From positions 3,472,001 through 3,536,000 of the forward strand of contig NW_027478167.1 of the NCBI RefSeq assembly GCF_051020975.1: a stretch of DNA of 64,000 nt. The letters run 5' to 3'. A model generated the notes under the pieces. The model did no database searches and was not told the DNA's origin. It was given only the letters and a program-made list of their open reading frames with translations. This document shows, one piece after another, positions 35,844 to 49,689 of the stretch (the stretch's first letter is position 1; every line of letters starts with the position of its first letter). The position numbers and the translations under genes are program-made. The DNA is from Osmia lignaria lignaria. Taxonomy: Eukaryota; Arthropoda; Insecta; Hymenoptera; Megachilidae.

Positions 35844-38741
35844 TTGCAGATTCAGCTCAAAGGAACTGGCATGACGGACATATTTCGAGATATTTCTTCT
35901 TCTTGTTGTTCTTCCTCTGCACAGCTAAGCTGGAAGTGGCATCTGCAACTCGCAATAGTGCAGAGTTATCTCAAAGAAAGGGGCCACGGTGTTTCTGTAT
36001 CTCTATTATGTTGGTGCGGCTTCGGAACTTTTAAATATCTTGATATATCTCGAGAACTACGCATCTGATCAAAAAATATCATAGAACATGAAAAGTAGGA
36101 AACTTAATTCTCTACAAAAAAGGTCTCTTAACATTTTGCCATAGCTCTCTTCGTTTCCGAGATATTTGCAGATTTATCTCAAGGGAAGGGGCCTGACGGA
36201 CATATTTCGAGATATTTCTTCTTCTTGTTGTTCTTCTTCTGCACAGCTAAGCTGGAAGTGGCATTTGCAGCTCGCACTAGTGCAGAGTTATCTCAAAGAA
36301 AGGGGCCACGGTGTTTCTGTATATCTATTATTTTGGTGCGGCTTCGGAACTTTTAAATATCTCGATATATCTCGAAAACTACGCTGCTGATCAAAAAATA
36401 TCGTAGAACATAAATTGTAGGAAACATAATTCTCTACAAAAAAGGTCTCTTAACATTTTGCCATAGCTCGCTTCGTTTCCGAGATATTTGCAGATATATC
36501 TCAAGGGAAGGGGCCTGACGGACATATTTCGAGATATTTCTTCTTCTTGTTGTTCTTCTTCTGCACAGCTAAGCTGGAAGTGGCATTTACAGCTCGCAAT
36601 AGTGCAGAGTTATCTCAAAGAAAGGGGCCACGGTGTTTCTGTATCTCTATTATGTTGGTGCGGCTTCGGAACTTTTAAATATCTTGATATATCTCGAGAA
36701 CTACGCATCTGATCAAAAAATATCATAGAACATAAAAAGTAGGAAACTTAATTCTCTACAAAAAAGGTCTCTTAACATTTTGCCATAGCTCGCTTCGTTT
36801 CCGAGATATTTGCAGATTCAGCTCAAAGGAACTGGCATGACGGACATATTTCGAGATATTTCTTCTTCTTGTTGTTCTTCCTCTGCACAGCTAAGCTGGA
36901 AGTGGCATCTGCAACTCGCAATAGTGCAGAGTTATCTCAAAGAAAGGGGCCACGGTGTTTCTGTATCTCTATTATGTTGGTGCGGCTTCGGAACTTTTAA
37001 ATATCTTGATATATCTCGAGAACTACGCATCTGATCAAAAAATATCATAGAACATGAAAAGTAGGAAACTTAATTCTCTACAAAAAAGGTCTCTTAACAT
37101 TTTGCCATAGCTCTCTTCGTTTCCGAGATATTTGCAGATTTATCTCAAGGGAAGGGGCCTGACGGACATATTTCGAGATATTTCTTCTTCTTGTTGTTCT
37201 TCTTCTGCACAGCTAAGCTGGAAGTGGCATTTGCAGCTCGCACTAGTGCAGAGTTATCTCAAAGAAAGGGGCCACGGTGTTTCTGTATATCTATTATGTT
37301 GGTGCGGCTTCGGAACTTTTAAATATCTCGATATATCTCGAAAACTACGCTGCTGATCAAAAAATATCGTAGAACATAAATTGTAGGAAACATAATTCTC
37401 TACAAAAAAGGTCTCTTAACATTTTGCCATAGCTCGCTTCGTTTCCGAGATATTTGCAGATATATCTCAAGGGAAGGGGCCTGACGGACATATTTCGAGA
37501 TATTTCTTCTTCTTGTTGTTCTTCTTCTGCACAGCTAAGCTGGAAGTGGCATTTACAGCTCGCAATAGTGCAGAGTTATCTCAAAGAAAGGGGCCACGGT
37601 GTTTCTGTATCTCTATTATGTTGGTGCGGCTTCGGAACTTTTAAATATCTTGATATATCTCGAGAACTACGCATCTGATCAAAAAATATCATAGAACATA
37701 AAAAGTAGGAAACCTAATTCTCTACAAAAAAGGTCTCTTAACATTTTGCCATAGCTCGCTTCGTTTCCGAGATATTTGCAGATTCAGCTCAAAGGAACTG
37801 GCATGACGGACATATTTCGAGATATTTCTTCTTCTTGTTGTTCTTCCTCTGCACAGCTAAGCTGGAAGTGGCATCTGCAACTCGCAATAGTGCAGAGTTA
37901 TCTCAAAGAAAGGGGCCACGGTGTTTCTGTATCTCTATTATGTTTGTGCGGCTTCGGAACTTTTAAATATCTTGATATATCTCGAGAACTACGCATCTGA
38001 TCAAAAAATATCATAGAACATGAAAAGTAGGAAACTTAATTCTCTACAAAAATGGTCTCTTAACATTTTGCCATAGCTCTCTTCGTTTCCGAGATATTTG
38101 CAGATTTATCTCAAGGGAAGGGGCCTGACGGACATATTTCGAGATATTTCTTCTTCTTGTTGTTCTTCTTCTGCACAGCTAAGCTGGAAGTGGCATTTGC
38201 AGCTCGCACTAATGCAGAGTTATCTCAAAGAAAGGGGCCACGGTGTTTCTGTATATCTATTATGTTGGTGCGGCCTCGGAACTTTTAAATATCTCGATAT
38301 ATCTCGAAAACTACGCTGCTGATCAAAAAATATCGTAGAACATAAATTGTAGGAAACATAATTCTCTACAAAAAAGGTCTCTTAACATTTTGCCATAGCT
38401 CGCTTCGTTTCCGAGATATTTGCAGATTTATCTCAAGGGAAGGGGCCTGACGGACATATTTCGAGATATTTCTTCTTCTTGTTGTTCTTCTTCTGCACAG
38501 CTAAGCTGGAAGTGGCATTTACAGCTCGCAATAGTGCAGAGATATCTCAAAGAAAGGGGCCACGGTGTTTCTGTATCTCTATTATGTTGGTGCGGCTTCG
38601 GAACTTTTAAATATCTTGATATATCTCGAGAACTACGCCTCTGATCGAAAAATATCATAGAACATAAAAAGTAGGAAACTTAATTCTCTACAAAAAAGGT
38701 CTCTTAACATTTTGCCATAGCTCGCTTCGTTTCCGAGATAT
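35844..38741 (+). repeat. 966-bp trimer repeated three times
   Basis: The order is (1) a CAGCTC monomer with GGCATGACGG and GGCATCTGCAACTCG, (2) a CTCTCTTCG-preceded monomer with TATATCTATT and CGCTGCTGATC, (3) a TTTACAG monomer. It occurs at 35844/36166/36488, 36810/37132/37454 and 37776/38098/38420. Copies differ by single bases, such as TTATTTTGG at 36166, and ATGTTTGTG, CACTAATGC and CGGCCTCGG in the third copy. Monomer 38420 varies most, with GATATCTC and a CGCCTCTGATCG tail. Confidence 0.9.
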
Positions 38742-41639
38742 TTGCAGATTCAGCTCAAAGGAACTGGCATGACGGACATATTTCGAGATATTTCTTCTTC
38801 TTGTTGTTCTTCCTCTGCACAGCTAAGCTGAAAGTGGCATTTGCAGCTCGCAATAGTGCAGAGTTATCTCAAAGAAAGGGGCCACGGTGTTTCTGTATCT
38901 CTATTATGTTGGTGCGGCTTCGGAACTTTAAAATATCTTGATATATCTCGAGAACTACGCATCTGATCAAAAAATATCATAGAACATAAATTGTAGGAAA
39001 CATAATTCTCTACAAAAAAGGTCTCTTAACATTTTGCCATAGCTCGCTTCGTTTCCGAGATATTTGCAGATATATCTCAAGGGAAGGGGCCTGACGGACA
39101 TATTTCGAGATATTTCTTCTTCTTGTTGTTCTTCTTCTGCACAGCTAAGCTGGAAGTGGCATTTACAGCTCGCAATAGTGCAGAGTTATCTCAAAGAAAG
39201 GGGCCACGGTGTTTCTGTATCTCTATTATGTTCGTGCGGCTTCGGAACTTTTAAATATCTTGATATATCTCGAGAACTACGCTTCTGATCGAAAAATATC
39301 ATAGAACATAAAAAGTAGGAAACTTAATTCTCTACAAAAAAGGTCTCTTAACATTTTGCCATAGCTCGCTTCGTTTCCGAGATATTTGCAGATTTATCTC
39401 AAGGGAAGGGGCCTGACGGACATATTTCGAGATATTTCTTCTTCTTGTTGTTCTTCTTCTGCACAGCTAAGCTGGAAGTGGCATTTGCAGCTCGCAATAG
39501 TGCAGAGTTATCTCAAAGAAAGGGGCCACGGTGTTTCTGTATCTCTATTATGTTGGTGCGGCTTCGGAACTTTTAAATATCTTGATATATCTCGAGAACT
39601 ACGCATCTGATCAAAAAATATCATAGAACATAAATTGTAGGAAACATAATTCTCTACAAAAAAGGTCTCTTAACATTTTGCCATAGCCCGCTTTGTTTCC
39701 GAGATATTTGCAGATTTATCTCAAGGGAAGGGGCCTGACGGACATATTTCGAGATATTTCTTCTTCTTGTTGTTCTTCTTCTGCACAGCTAAGCTGGAAG
39801 TGACATTTACAGCTCGCAATAGTGCAGAGTTATCTCAAAGAAAGGGGCCACGGTGTTTCTGTATCTCTATTATGTTGGTGCGGCTTCGGAACTTTTAAAT
39901 ATCTTGATATATCTCGAAAACTACGCTTCTGATCAAAAAATATCGTAGAACATAAATTGTAGGAAACATAATTCTCTACAAAAAAGGTCTCTTAACATTT
40001 TGCCATAGCTCGCTTCGTTTCCGAGATATTTGCAGATTCAGCTCAAAGGAACTGGCATGACGGACATATTTCGAGATATTTCTTCTTCTTGTTGTTCTTC
40101 CTCTGCACAGCTAAGCTGGAAGTGGCATTTGCAGCTCGCAATAGTGCAGAGTTATCTCAAAGAAAGGGGCCACGGTGTTTCTGTATTTCTATTATGTTGG
40201 TGCGGCTTCGGAACTATTAAATATCTTGATATATCTCGAGAACTACGCATCTGATCAAAAAATATCATAGAACATGAAAAGTAGGAAACTTAATTCTCTA
40301 CAAAAAAGGTCTCTTAACATTTTGCCATAGCTCGCTTCGTTTCCGAGATATTTGCAGATTTATCTCAAGGGAAGGGGCCTGACGGACATATTTCGAGATA
40401 TTTCTTCTTCTTGTTGTTCTTCTTCTGCCCAGCTAAGCTGGAAGTGGCATTTGCAGCGCGCAATAGTGCAGAGTTATCTCAAAGAAAGGGGCCACGCTGT
40501 TTCTGTATCTCTATTATGTTGGTGCGGCTTCGGAACTTTTAAATATCTTGATATATCTCGAGAACTACGCATCTGATCAAAAAATATCATAGAACATAAA
40601 AAGTAGGAAACTTAATTCTCTACAAAAAAGGTCTCTTAACATTCTGCCATAGCTCGCTTCGTTTCCGAGATATTTGCAGATTTATCTCAAGGGAAGGGGC
40701 CTGACGGACATACTTCGAGATATTTCTTCTTCTTGTTGTTCTTCTTCTGCACAGCTAAGCTGGAAGTGGCATTTGCAGCTCGCACTAGTGCAGAGTTATC
40801 TCAAAGAAAGGGGCCACGGTGTTTCTGTATATCTATTATGTTGGTGCGGCTTCGGAACTTTTAAATATCTCGATATATCTCGAGAACTACGCGTCTGATC
40901 AAAAAATATCATAGAACATAAAAAGTAGGAAACTTAATTCTCTACAAAAAAGGTCTCTTAACATTTTGCCATAGCTCGCTTCGTTTCCGAGATATTTGCA
41001 GATTCAGCTCAAAGGAACTGGCATGACGGACATATTTCGAGATATTTCTTCTTCTTGTTGTTCTTCCTCTGCACAGCTAAGCTGGAAGTGGCATTTGCAG
41101 CTCGCAATAGTGCAGAGTTATCTCAAAGAAAGGGGCCACGGTGTTTCTGTATATCTATTATGTTGGTGCGGCTTCGGAACTTTTAAATATCTCGATATAT
41201 CTCGAGAACTACGCGTCTGATCAAAAAATATCATAGAACATAAAAAGTAGGAAACTTAATTCTCTACAAAAAAGGTCTCTTAACATTTTGCCATAGCTCG
41301 CTTCGTTTCCGAGATATTTGCAGATTCAGCTCAAAGGAACTGGCATGACGGACATATTTCGAGATATTTCTTCTTCTTGTTGTTCTTCCTCTGCACAGCT
41401 AAGCTGGAAGTGGCATTTGCAGCTCGCAATAGTGCAGAGTTATCTCAAAGAAAGGGGCCACGGTGTTTCTGTATCTCTATTATGTTGGTGCGGCTTCGGA
41501 ACTTTTAAATATCTTGATATATCTCGAGAACTACGCATCTGATCAAAAAATATCATAGAACATGAAAAGTAGGAAACTTAATTCTCTACAAAAATGGTCT
41601 CTTAACATTTTGCCATAGCTCTCTTCGTTTCCGAGATAT
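38742..41639 (+). repeat. 9-monomer higher-order repeat, copy 1 (2898 bp)
   Basis: Private markers in order: TGA at 38829-38831 in monomer 38742; TTCGTGCGG in 39064; ATAGCCCGC with TGA at 39801-39803 in 39708; GTATTTCTATT and GGAACTATTAAA in 40030; GCCACGCTG in 40352; CATACTTCGAG in 40674; and two GGCATGACGG monomers at 40996 and 41318. All but the first recur 2898 bp later. Confidence 0.9.
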
Positions 41640-44537
41640 TTGCAGATTTATCTCAAGGGAAGGGGCCTGACGGACATATTTCGAGATATTTCTTCTTCTT
41701 GTTGTTCTTCTTCTGCACAGCTAAGCTGGAAGTGGCATTTGCAGCTCGCACTAGTGCAGAGTTATCTCAAAGAAAGGGGCCACGGTGTTTCTGTATCTCT
41801 ATTATGTTGGTGCGGCTTCGGAACTTTAAAATATCTTGATATATCTCGAGAACTACGCATCTGATCAAAAAATATCATAGAACATAAATTGTAGGAAACA
41901 TAATTCTCTACAAAAAAGGTCTCTTAACATTTTGCCATAGCTCGCTTCGTTTCCGAGATATTTGCAGATATATCTCAAGGGAAGGGGCCTGACGGACATA
42001 TTTCGAGATATTTCTTCTTCTTGTTGTTCTTCTTCTGCACAGCTAAGCTGGAAGTGGCATTTACAGCTCGCAATAGTGCAGAGTTATCTCAAAGAAAGGG
42101 GCCACGGTGTTTCTGTATCTCTATTATGTTCGTGCGGCTTCGGAACTTTTAAATATCTTGATATATCTCGAGAACTACGCTTCTGATCGAAAAATATCAT
42201 AGAACATAAAAAGTAGGAAACTTAATTCTCTACAAAAAAGGTCTCTTAACATTTTGCCATAGCTCGCTTCGTTTCCGAGATATTTGCAGATTTATCTCAA
42301 GGGAAGGGGCCTGACGGACATATTTCGAGATATTTCTTCTTCTTGTTGTTCTTCTTCTGCACAGCTAAGCTGGAAGTGGCATTTGCAGCTCGCAATAGTG
42401 CAGAGTTATCTCAAAGAAAGGGGCCACGGTGTTTCTGTATCTCTATTATGTTGGTGCGGCTTCGGAACTTTTAAATATCTTGATATATCTCGAGAACTAC
42501 GCATCTGATCAAAAAATATCATAGAACATAAATTGTAGGAAACATAATTCTCTACAAAAAAGGTCTCTTAACATTTTGCCATAGCCCGCTTTGTTTCCGA
42601 GATATTTGCAGATTTATCTCAAGGGAAGGGGCCTGACGGACATATTTCGAGATATTTCTTCTTCTTGTTGTTCTTCTTCTGCACAGCTAAGCTGGAAGTG
42701 ACATTTACAGCTCGCAATAGTGCAGAGTTATCTCAAAGAAAGGGGCCACGGTGTTTCTGTATCTCTATTATGTTGGTGCGGCTTCGGAACTTTTAAATAT
42801 CTTGATATATCTCGAAAACTACGCTTCTGATCAAAAAATATCGTAGAACATAAATTGTAGGAAACATAATTCTCTACAAAAAAGGTCTCTTAACATTTTG
42901 CCATAGCTCGCTTCGTTTCCGAGATATTTGCAGATTCAGCTCAAAGGAACTGGCATGACGGACATATTTCGAGATATTTCTTCTTCTTGTTGTTCTTCCT
43001 CTGCACAGCTAAGCTGGAAGTGGCATTTGCAGCTCGCAATAGTGCAGAGTTATCTCAAAGAAAGGGGCCACGGTGTTTCTGTATTTCTATTATGTTGGTG
43101 CGGCTTCGGAACTATTAAATATCTTGATATATCTCGAGAACTACGCATCTGATCAAAAAATATCATAGAACATGAAAAGTAGGAAACTTAATTCTCTACA
43201 AAAAAGGTCTCTTAACATTTTGCCATAGCTCGCTTCGTTTCCGAGATATTTGCAGATTTATCTCAAGGGAAGGGGCCTGACGGACATATTTCGAGATATT
43301 TCTTCTTCTTGTTGTTCTTCTTCTGCCCAGCTAAGCTGGAAGTGGCATTTGCAGCGCGCAATAGTGCAGAGTTATCTCAAAGAAAGGGGCCACGCTGTTT
43401 CTGTATCTCTATTATGTTGGTGCGGCTTCGGAACTTTTAAATATCTTGATATATCTCGAGAACTACGCATCTGATCAAAAAATATCATAGAACATAAAAA
43501 GTAGGAAACTTAATTCTCTACAAAAGAGGTCTCTTAACATTTTGCCATAGCTCGCTTCGTTTCCGAGATATTTGCAGATTTATCTCAAGGGAAGGGGCCT
43601 GACGGACATACTTCGAGATATTTCTTCTTCTTGTTGTTCTTCTTCTGCACAGCTAAGCTGGAAGTGGCATTTGCAGCTCGCACTAGTGCAGAGTTATCTC
43701 AAAGAAAGGGGCCACGGTGTTTCTGTATATCTATTATGTTGGTGCGGCTTCGGAACTTTTAAATATCTCGATATATCTCGAGAACTACGCGTCTGATCAA
43801 AAAATATCATAGAACATAAAAAGTAGGAAACTTAATTCTCTACAAAAAAGGTCTCTTAACATTTTGCCATAGCTCGCTTCGTTTCCGAGATATTTGCAGA
43901 TTCAGCTCAAAGGAACTGGCATGACGGACATATTTCGAGATATTTCTTCTTCTTGTTGTTCTTCCTCTGCACAGCTAAGCTGGAAGTGGCATTTGCAGCT
44001 CGCAATAGTGCAGAGTTATCTCAAAGAAAGGGGCCACGGTGTTTCTGTATATCTATTATGTTGGTGCGGCTTCGGAACTTTTAAATATCTCGATATATCT
44101 CGAGAACTACGCGTCTGATCAAAAAATATCATAGAACATAAAAAGTAGGAAACTTAATTCTCTACAAAAAAGGTCTCTTAACATTTTGCCATAGCTCGCT
44201 TCGTTTCCGAGATATTTGCAGATTCAGCTCAAAGGAACTGGCATGACGGACATATTTCGAGATATTTCTTCTTCTTGTTGTTCTTCCTCTGCACAGCTAA
44301 GCTGGAAGTGGCATTTGCAGCTCGCAATAGTGCAGAGTTATCTCAAAGAAAGGGGCCACGGTGTTTCTGTATCTCTATTATGTTGGTGCGGCTTCGGAAC
44401 TTTTAAATATCTTGATATATCTCGAGAACTACGCATCTGATCAAAAAATATCATAGAACATAAAAAGTAGGAAACTTAATTCTCTACAAAAAAGGTCTCT
44501 CAACATTTTGCCATAGCTCGCTTCGTTTCCGAGATAT
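41640..44537 (+). repeat. 9-monomer higher-order repeat, copy 2 (2898 bp)
   Basis: Monomers 41962 to 44216 repeat 39064 to 41318. I noticed two single-base differences, at 43526 and 43542 relative to 40628 and 40644. Monomer 41640 is a chimera: its left part resembles 38098 (AAAAATGGTC linker, GCACTAG) and its right part 38742 (TTTAAAATATC), placing the crossover at about 41752-41796. Correspondence fades just after 44440. Confidence 0.9.
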
Positions 44538-45503
44538 TTGCAGATATATCTCAAGGGAAGGGGCCTGACGGACATATTTCGAGATATTTCTTCTTCTTGT
44601 TGTTCTTCTTCTGCACAGCTAAGCTGGAAGTGGCATTTACAGCTCGCAATAGTGCAGAGTTATCTCAAAGAAAGGGGCCACGGTGTTTCTGTATCTCTAT
44701 TATGTTGGTGCGGCTTCGGAACTTTTAAATATCTTGATATATCTCGAGAACTACGCATCTGATCAAAAAATATCATAGAACATAAAAAGTAGGAAACATA
44801 ATTCTCTACAAAAAACGTCTCTTAAGATTTTGCCATAGCTCGCTTCGTTTCCGAGATATTTGCATATTTATCTCAAGGGAAGGGGCCTGACGGACATATT
44901 TCGAGATATTTCTTCTTCTTGTTGTTCTTCTTCTGCACAGCTAAGCTGGAAGTGGCATTTGCGGCTCGCACTAGTGCAGAGTTATCTCAAAGAAAGGGGC
45001 CACGGTGTTTCTGTATCTTTATTATGTTGGTGCGGCTTCGGAACTTTTAAATATCTCGATATATCTCGAAAACTACGCTTCTGATCAAAAAATATCATAG
45101 AACATAAAAAGTAGGAAACTTAATTCTCTACGAAAACGGTCTCTTAACATTTTGCCATAGCTCGCTTCGTTTCCGAGATATTTGCAGATTTATCTCAAGG
45201 GAAGGGGCCTGACGGACATATTTCGAGATATTTCTTCTTCTTGTTGTTCTTCTTCTGCACAGCTGAGCTGGAAGTGGCATTTGCGGCTCGCACTAGTGCA
45301 GAGTTATCTCAAAGAAAGGGGCCACGGTGTTTCTGTATCTCTATTATGTTGGTGCGGCTTCGGAACTTTTAAGTATCTTGATCTATCTCGAGAACTACGC
45401 ATCTGATCAAAAAATATCATAGAAGATAAAAAGTAGGAAACTTAATTCTCTACAAAAAAGGTCTCTTAACATTTCGCCATAGCTCGCTTCGTTTCCGAGA
45501 TAT
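44538..45503 (+). repeat. Three-monomer transition block
   Basis: 44538 is a GATATATCTC/TTTACAG monomer. 44860 has TTTGCATATTT and a private GTATCTTTATT. 45182 is a TTTGCGG monomer with the AAGTATCTTGATCTATC tail, like 22322, and has an AGCTGAGCTGG change. It leads into the segment shared with 22.6 kb. Confidence 0.75.
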
Positions 45504-47435
45504 TTGCAGATTTATCTCAAGGGAAGGGGCCTGTCGGACATATTTCGAGATACTTCTTCTTCTTGTTGTTCTTCTTCTGCACAGCTAAGCTGGAAGTGGC
45601 ATTTGCGGCTCGCACTAGTGCAGAGTTATCTCAAAGAAAGGGGCCACGGTGTTTCTGTATCTCTATTATGTTGGTGCGGCTTCGGAACTTTTAAATATCT
45701 CGATATATCTCGAAAACTACGCTTCTGATCAAAAAATATCATAGAACATAAATTGTAGGAAACATAATTCTCTACAAAAAACGTCTCTTAAGATTTTGCC
45801 ATAGCTCGCTTTGTTTCCGAGATATTTGCAGATTTATCTCAAGGGAAGTGGCCTGACGGACATATTTCGAGATATTTCTTCTTCTTGTTGTTCTTCTTCT
45901 GCACAGCTAAGCTGGAAGTGGCATTTGCGGCTCGCACTAGTGCAGAGTTATCTCAAAGAAAGGGGCCACGGTGTTTCTGTATCCCTATTATGTTGGTGCG
46001 GCTTCGGAACTTTTAAATATCTCGATATATCTCGAAAACTACGCTTCTGATCAAAAAATATCATAGAACATAAATTGTAGGAAACATAATTCTCTACAAA
46101 AAACGTCTCTTAACATTTTGCCATAGCTCGCTTCGTTTCCGAGATATTTGCAGATTCAGCTCAAAGGAACTGGCCTGACGGACATATTTCGAGATATTTC
46201 TTCTTCTTGTTGTTCTTCCTCTGCACAGCTAAGCTGGAAGTGGCATTTGCAGCTCGCAATAGTGCAGAGTTATCTCAAAGAAAGGGGCCACGGTGTTTCT
46301 GTGTCTCTATTATGTTGGTGCGGCTTCGGAACTTTAAAATATCTTGATATATCTCGAGAACTACGCATCTGATCAAAAAATATCATAGAACATAAATTGT
46401 AGGAAACATAATTCTGTACAAAAAAGGTCTCTTAACATTTTGCCATAGCTCGCTTCGTTTCCGAGACATTTGCAGATATATCTCAAGGGAAGGGGCCTGA
46501 CGGACATATTTCGAGATATTTCTTCTTCTTGTTGTTCTTCTTCTGCACAGCTAAGCTGGAAGTGGCATTTACAGCTCGCAATAGTGCAGAGTTATCTCAA
46601 AGAAAGGGGCCACGGTGTTTCTGTATCTCTATTATGTTCGTGCGGCTTCGGAACTTTTAAATATCTTGATATATCTCGAGAACTACGCTTCTGATCGAAA
46701 AATATCATAGAACATAAAAAGTAGGAAACTTAATTCTCTACAAAAAAGGTCTCTTAACATTTTGCCATAGCTCGCTTCGTTTCCGAGATATTTGCAGATT
46801 TATCTCAAGGGAAGGGGCCTGACGGACATATTTCGAGATATTTCTTCTTCTTGTTGTTCTTCTTCTGCACAGCTAAGCTGGAAGTGGCATTTGCAGCTCG
46901 CAATAGTGCAGAGTTATCTCAAAGAAAGGGGCCACGGTGTTTCTGTATCTCTATTATGTTGGTGCGGCTTCGGAACTTTTAAATATCTTGATATATCTCG
47001 AAAACTACGCTTCTGATCAAAAAATATCATACAACATAAATTGTAGGAAACATAATTCTCTCCAAAAAAGGTCTCTTAACATTTTGCCATAGCTCGCTTC
47101 GTTTCCGAGATATTTGCAGATATATCTCAAGGGAAGGGGCCTGACGGACATATTTCGAGATATTTCTTCTTCTTGTTGTTCTTCTTCTGCACAGCTAAGC
47201 TGGAAGTGGCATTTACAGCTCGCAATAGTGCAGAGTTATCTCAAAGAAAGGGGCCACGGTGTTTCTGTATCTCTATTATGTTCGTGCGGCTTCGGAACTT
47301 TTAAATATCTTGATATATCTCGAGAACTACGCTTCTGATCGAAAAATATCATAGAACATAAAAAGTAGGAAACTTAATTCTCTACAAAAAAGGTCTCTTA
47401 ACATTTTGCCATAGCTCGCTTCGTTTCCGAGATAT
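45504..47435 (+). repeat. Six-monomer segment, near-copy of 22644 onward
   Basis: Monomers 45504, 45826, 46148 and 46470 repeat 22644, 22966, 23288 and 23610, about 22.86 kb to the left. Differences noticed: GTGTCTCTATT in 46148, ATTCTGTAC in the linker and GAGACATTT in 46470. Monomers 46792 and 47114 (CATACAACAT linker, TCTCTCCAAAA) recur at 52910 and 53232. Confidence 0.82.
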
Positions 47436-49689
47436 TTGCAGATTTATCTCAAGGGAAGGGGCCTGACGGACATATTTCGAGATATTTCTTCTTCTTGTTG
47501 TTCTTCTTCTGCACAGCTAAGCTGGAAGTGGCATTTGCAGCTCGCAATAGTGCAGAGTTATCTCAAAGAAAGGGGCCACGGTGTTTCTGTATCTCTATTA
47601 TGTTGGTGCGGCTTCGGAACTTTTAAATATCTTGATATATCTCGAGAACTACGCATCTGATCAAAAAATATCATAGAGTATAAAAAGTAGGAAACTTGAT
47701 TCTCTACAAAAAAGGTCTCTTAACATTTTGCCATAGCTCGCTTCGTTTCCGAGATATTTGCAGATTTATCTCAAGGGAAGGGGCCTAACGGACATATTTC
47801 GAGATATTTCTTCTTCTTGTTGTTCTTCTTCTGCACAGCTAAACTGGAAGTGGCATTTCCAGCTCGCCATAGTGCAGAGTTATCTCAAAGAAAGGGGCCA
47901 CGGTGTTTCTGTATCTCTATTATGTTGGTGCGGCTTCGGAACTTTTAAGTATCTTGATCTATCTCGAGAACTACGCATCTGATCAAAAAATATCATAGAA
48001 GATAAAAAGTAGGAAACTTAATTCTCTACAAAAAAGGTCTCTTAACAGTTCGCCATAGCACGCTTCGTTTCCGAGATATTTGCAGATTTATCTCAAGGGA
48101 AGGGGCCTGACGGACATATTTCGAGATATTTCTTCTTCTTGTTGTTCTTCTTCTGCACAGCTAAGCTGGAAGTGGCATTTGCAGCTCGCAATAGTGCAGA
48201 GTTATCTCAAAGAAAGGGGCCACGGTGTTTCTGTATCTCTATTATGTTGGTGCGGCTTCGGAACTTTTAAATATCTCGATATATCTCGAAAACTACGGTT
48301 CTGATCAAAAAATATCATAGAACATAAATTGTAGGAAACATAATTCTCTACAAAAAACGTCTCTTAACATTTTGCCATAGCTCGCTTTGTTTCCGAGATA
48401 TTTGCAGATTTATCTCAAGGGAAGTGGCCTGACGGACATATTTCGAGATATTTCTTCTTCTTGTTGTTCTTCTTCTGCACAGCTAAGCTGGAAGTGGCAT
48501 TTGCGGCTCGCACTAGTGCAGAGTTATCTCAAAGAAAGGGGCCACGGTGTTTCTGTATCCCTATTATGTTGGTGCGGCTTCGGAACTTTTAAATATCTCG
48601 ATATATCTCGAAAACTACGCTTCTGATCAAAAAATATCATAGAACATAAATTGTAGGAAACATAATTCTCTACAAAAAACGTCTCTTAACATTTTGCCAT
48701 AGCTCGCTTCGTTTCCGAGATATTTGCAGATTCAGCTCAAAGGAACTGGCCTGACGGACATATTTCGAGATATTTCTTCTTCTTGTTGTTCTTCCTCTGC
48801 ACAGCTAAGCTGGAAGTGGCATTTGCAGCTCGCAATAGTGCAGAGTTATCTCAAAGAAAGGGGCCACGGTGTTTCTGTATCTCTATTATGTTGGTGCGGC
48901 TTCGGAACTTTAAAATATCTTGATATATCTCGAGAACTACGCATCTGATCAAAAAATATCATAGAACATAAATTGTAGGAAACATAATTCTCTACAAAAA
49001 AGGGCTCTTAACATTTTGCCATAGCTCGCTTCGTTTCCGAGATATTTGCAGATATATCTCAAGGGAAGGGGCCTGACGGACATATTTCGAGATATTTCTT
49101 CTTCTTGTTGTTCTTCTTCTGCACAGCTAAGCTGGAAGTGGCATTTACAGCTAGCAATAGTGCAGAGTTATCTCAAAGAAAGGGGCCACGGTGTTTCTGT
49201 ATCTCTATTATGTTGGTGCGGCTTCGGAACTTTTAAATATCTTGATATATCTCGAAAACTACGCTTCTGATCAAAAAATATCATACAACATAAATTGTAG
49301 GAAACATAATTCTCTACAAAAAAGGTCTCTTAACATTTTGCCATAGCTCGCTTCGTTTCCGAGATATTTGCAGATATATCTCAAGGGACGGGGCCTGACG
49401 GACATATTTCGAGATATTTCTTCTTCTTGTTGTTCTTCTTCTGCACAGCTAAGCTGGAAGTGGCATTTACAGCTCGCAATAGTGCAGAGTTATCTCAAAG
49501 AAAGGGGCCACGGTGTTTCTGTATCTCTATTATGTTCGTGCGGCTTCGGAACTTTTAAATATCTTGATATATCTCGAGAACTACGCATCTGATCAAAAAA
49601 TATCATAGAATATAAAAAGTAGGAAACTTAATTCTCTACAAAAAAGGTCTCTTAACATTTTGCCATAGCTCGCTTCGTTTCCGAGATAT
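47436..49689 (+). repeat. 7-monomer higher-order repeat, copy 1 (2254 bp)
   Basis: Order: TTTGCAG monomer with an AGAGTATAAAA linker (47436); TTTCCAG monomer with the AAGTATCTTGATC tail (47758); monomer preceded by ACAGTTCGCC and AGCACGC and ending TACGGTTCTGATC (48080); CGCTTTG monomer with TATCCCTATT (48402); CAGCTC monomer with TTTAAAATATC (48724); AGCTAGC monomer preceded by AAGGGCTC (49046); GGGACGGGG monomer with TTCGTGCGG (49368). Confidence 0.92.

Noticed and set aside
38428..38658. Minus-strand open frame of 76 codons
   Set aside because: Caused by private changes in monomer 38420 (GATATCTC, CGCCTCTGATCG); an isolated antisense shadow.
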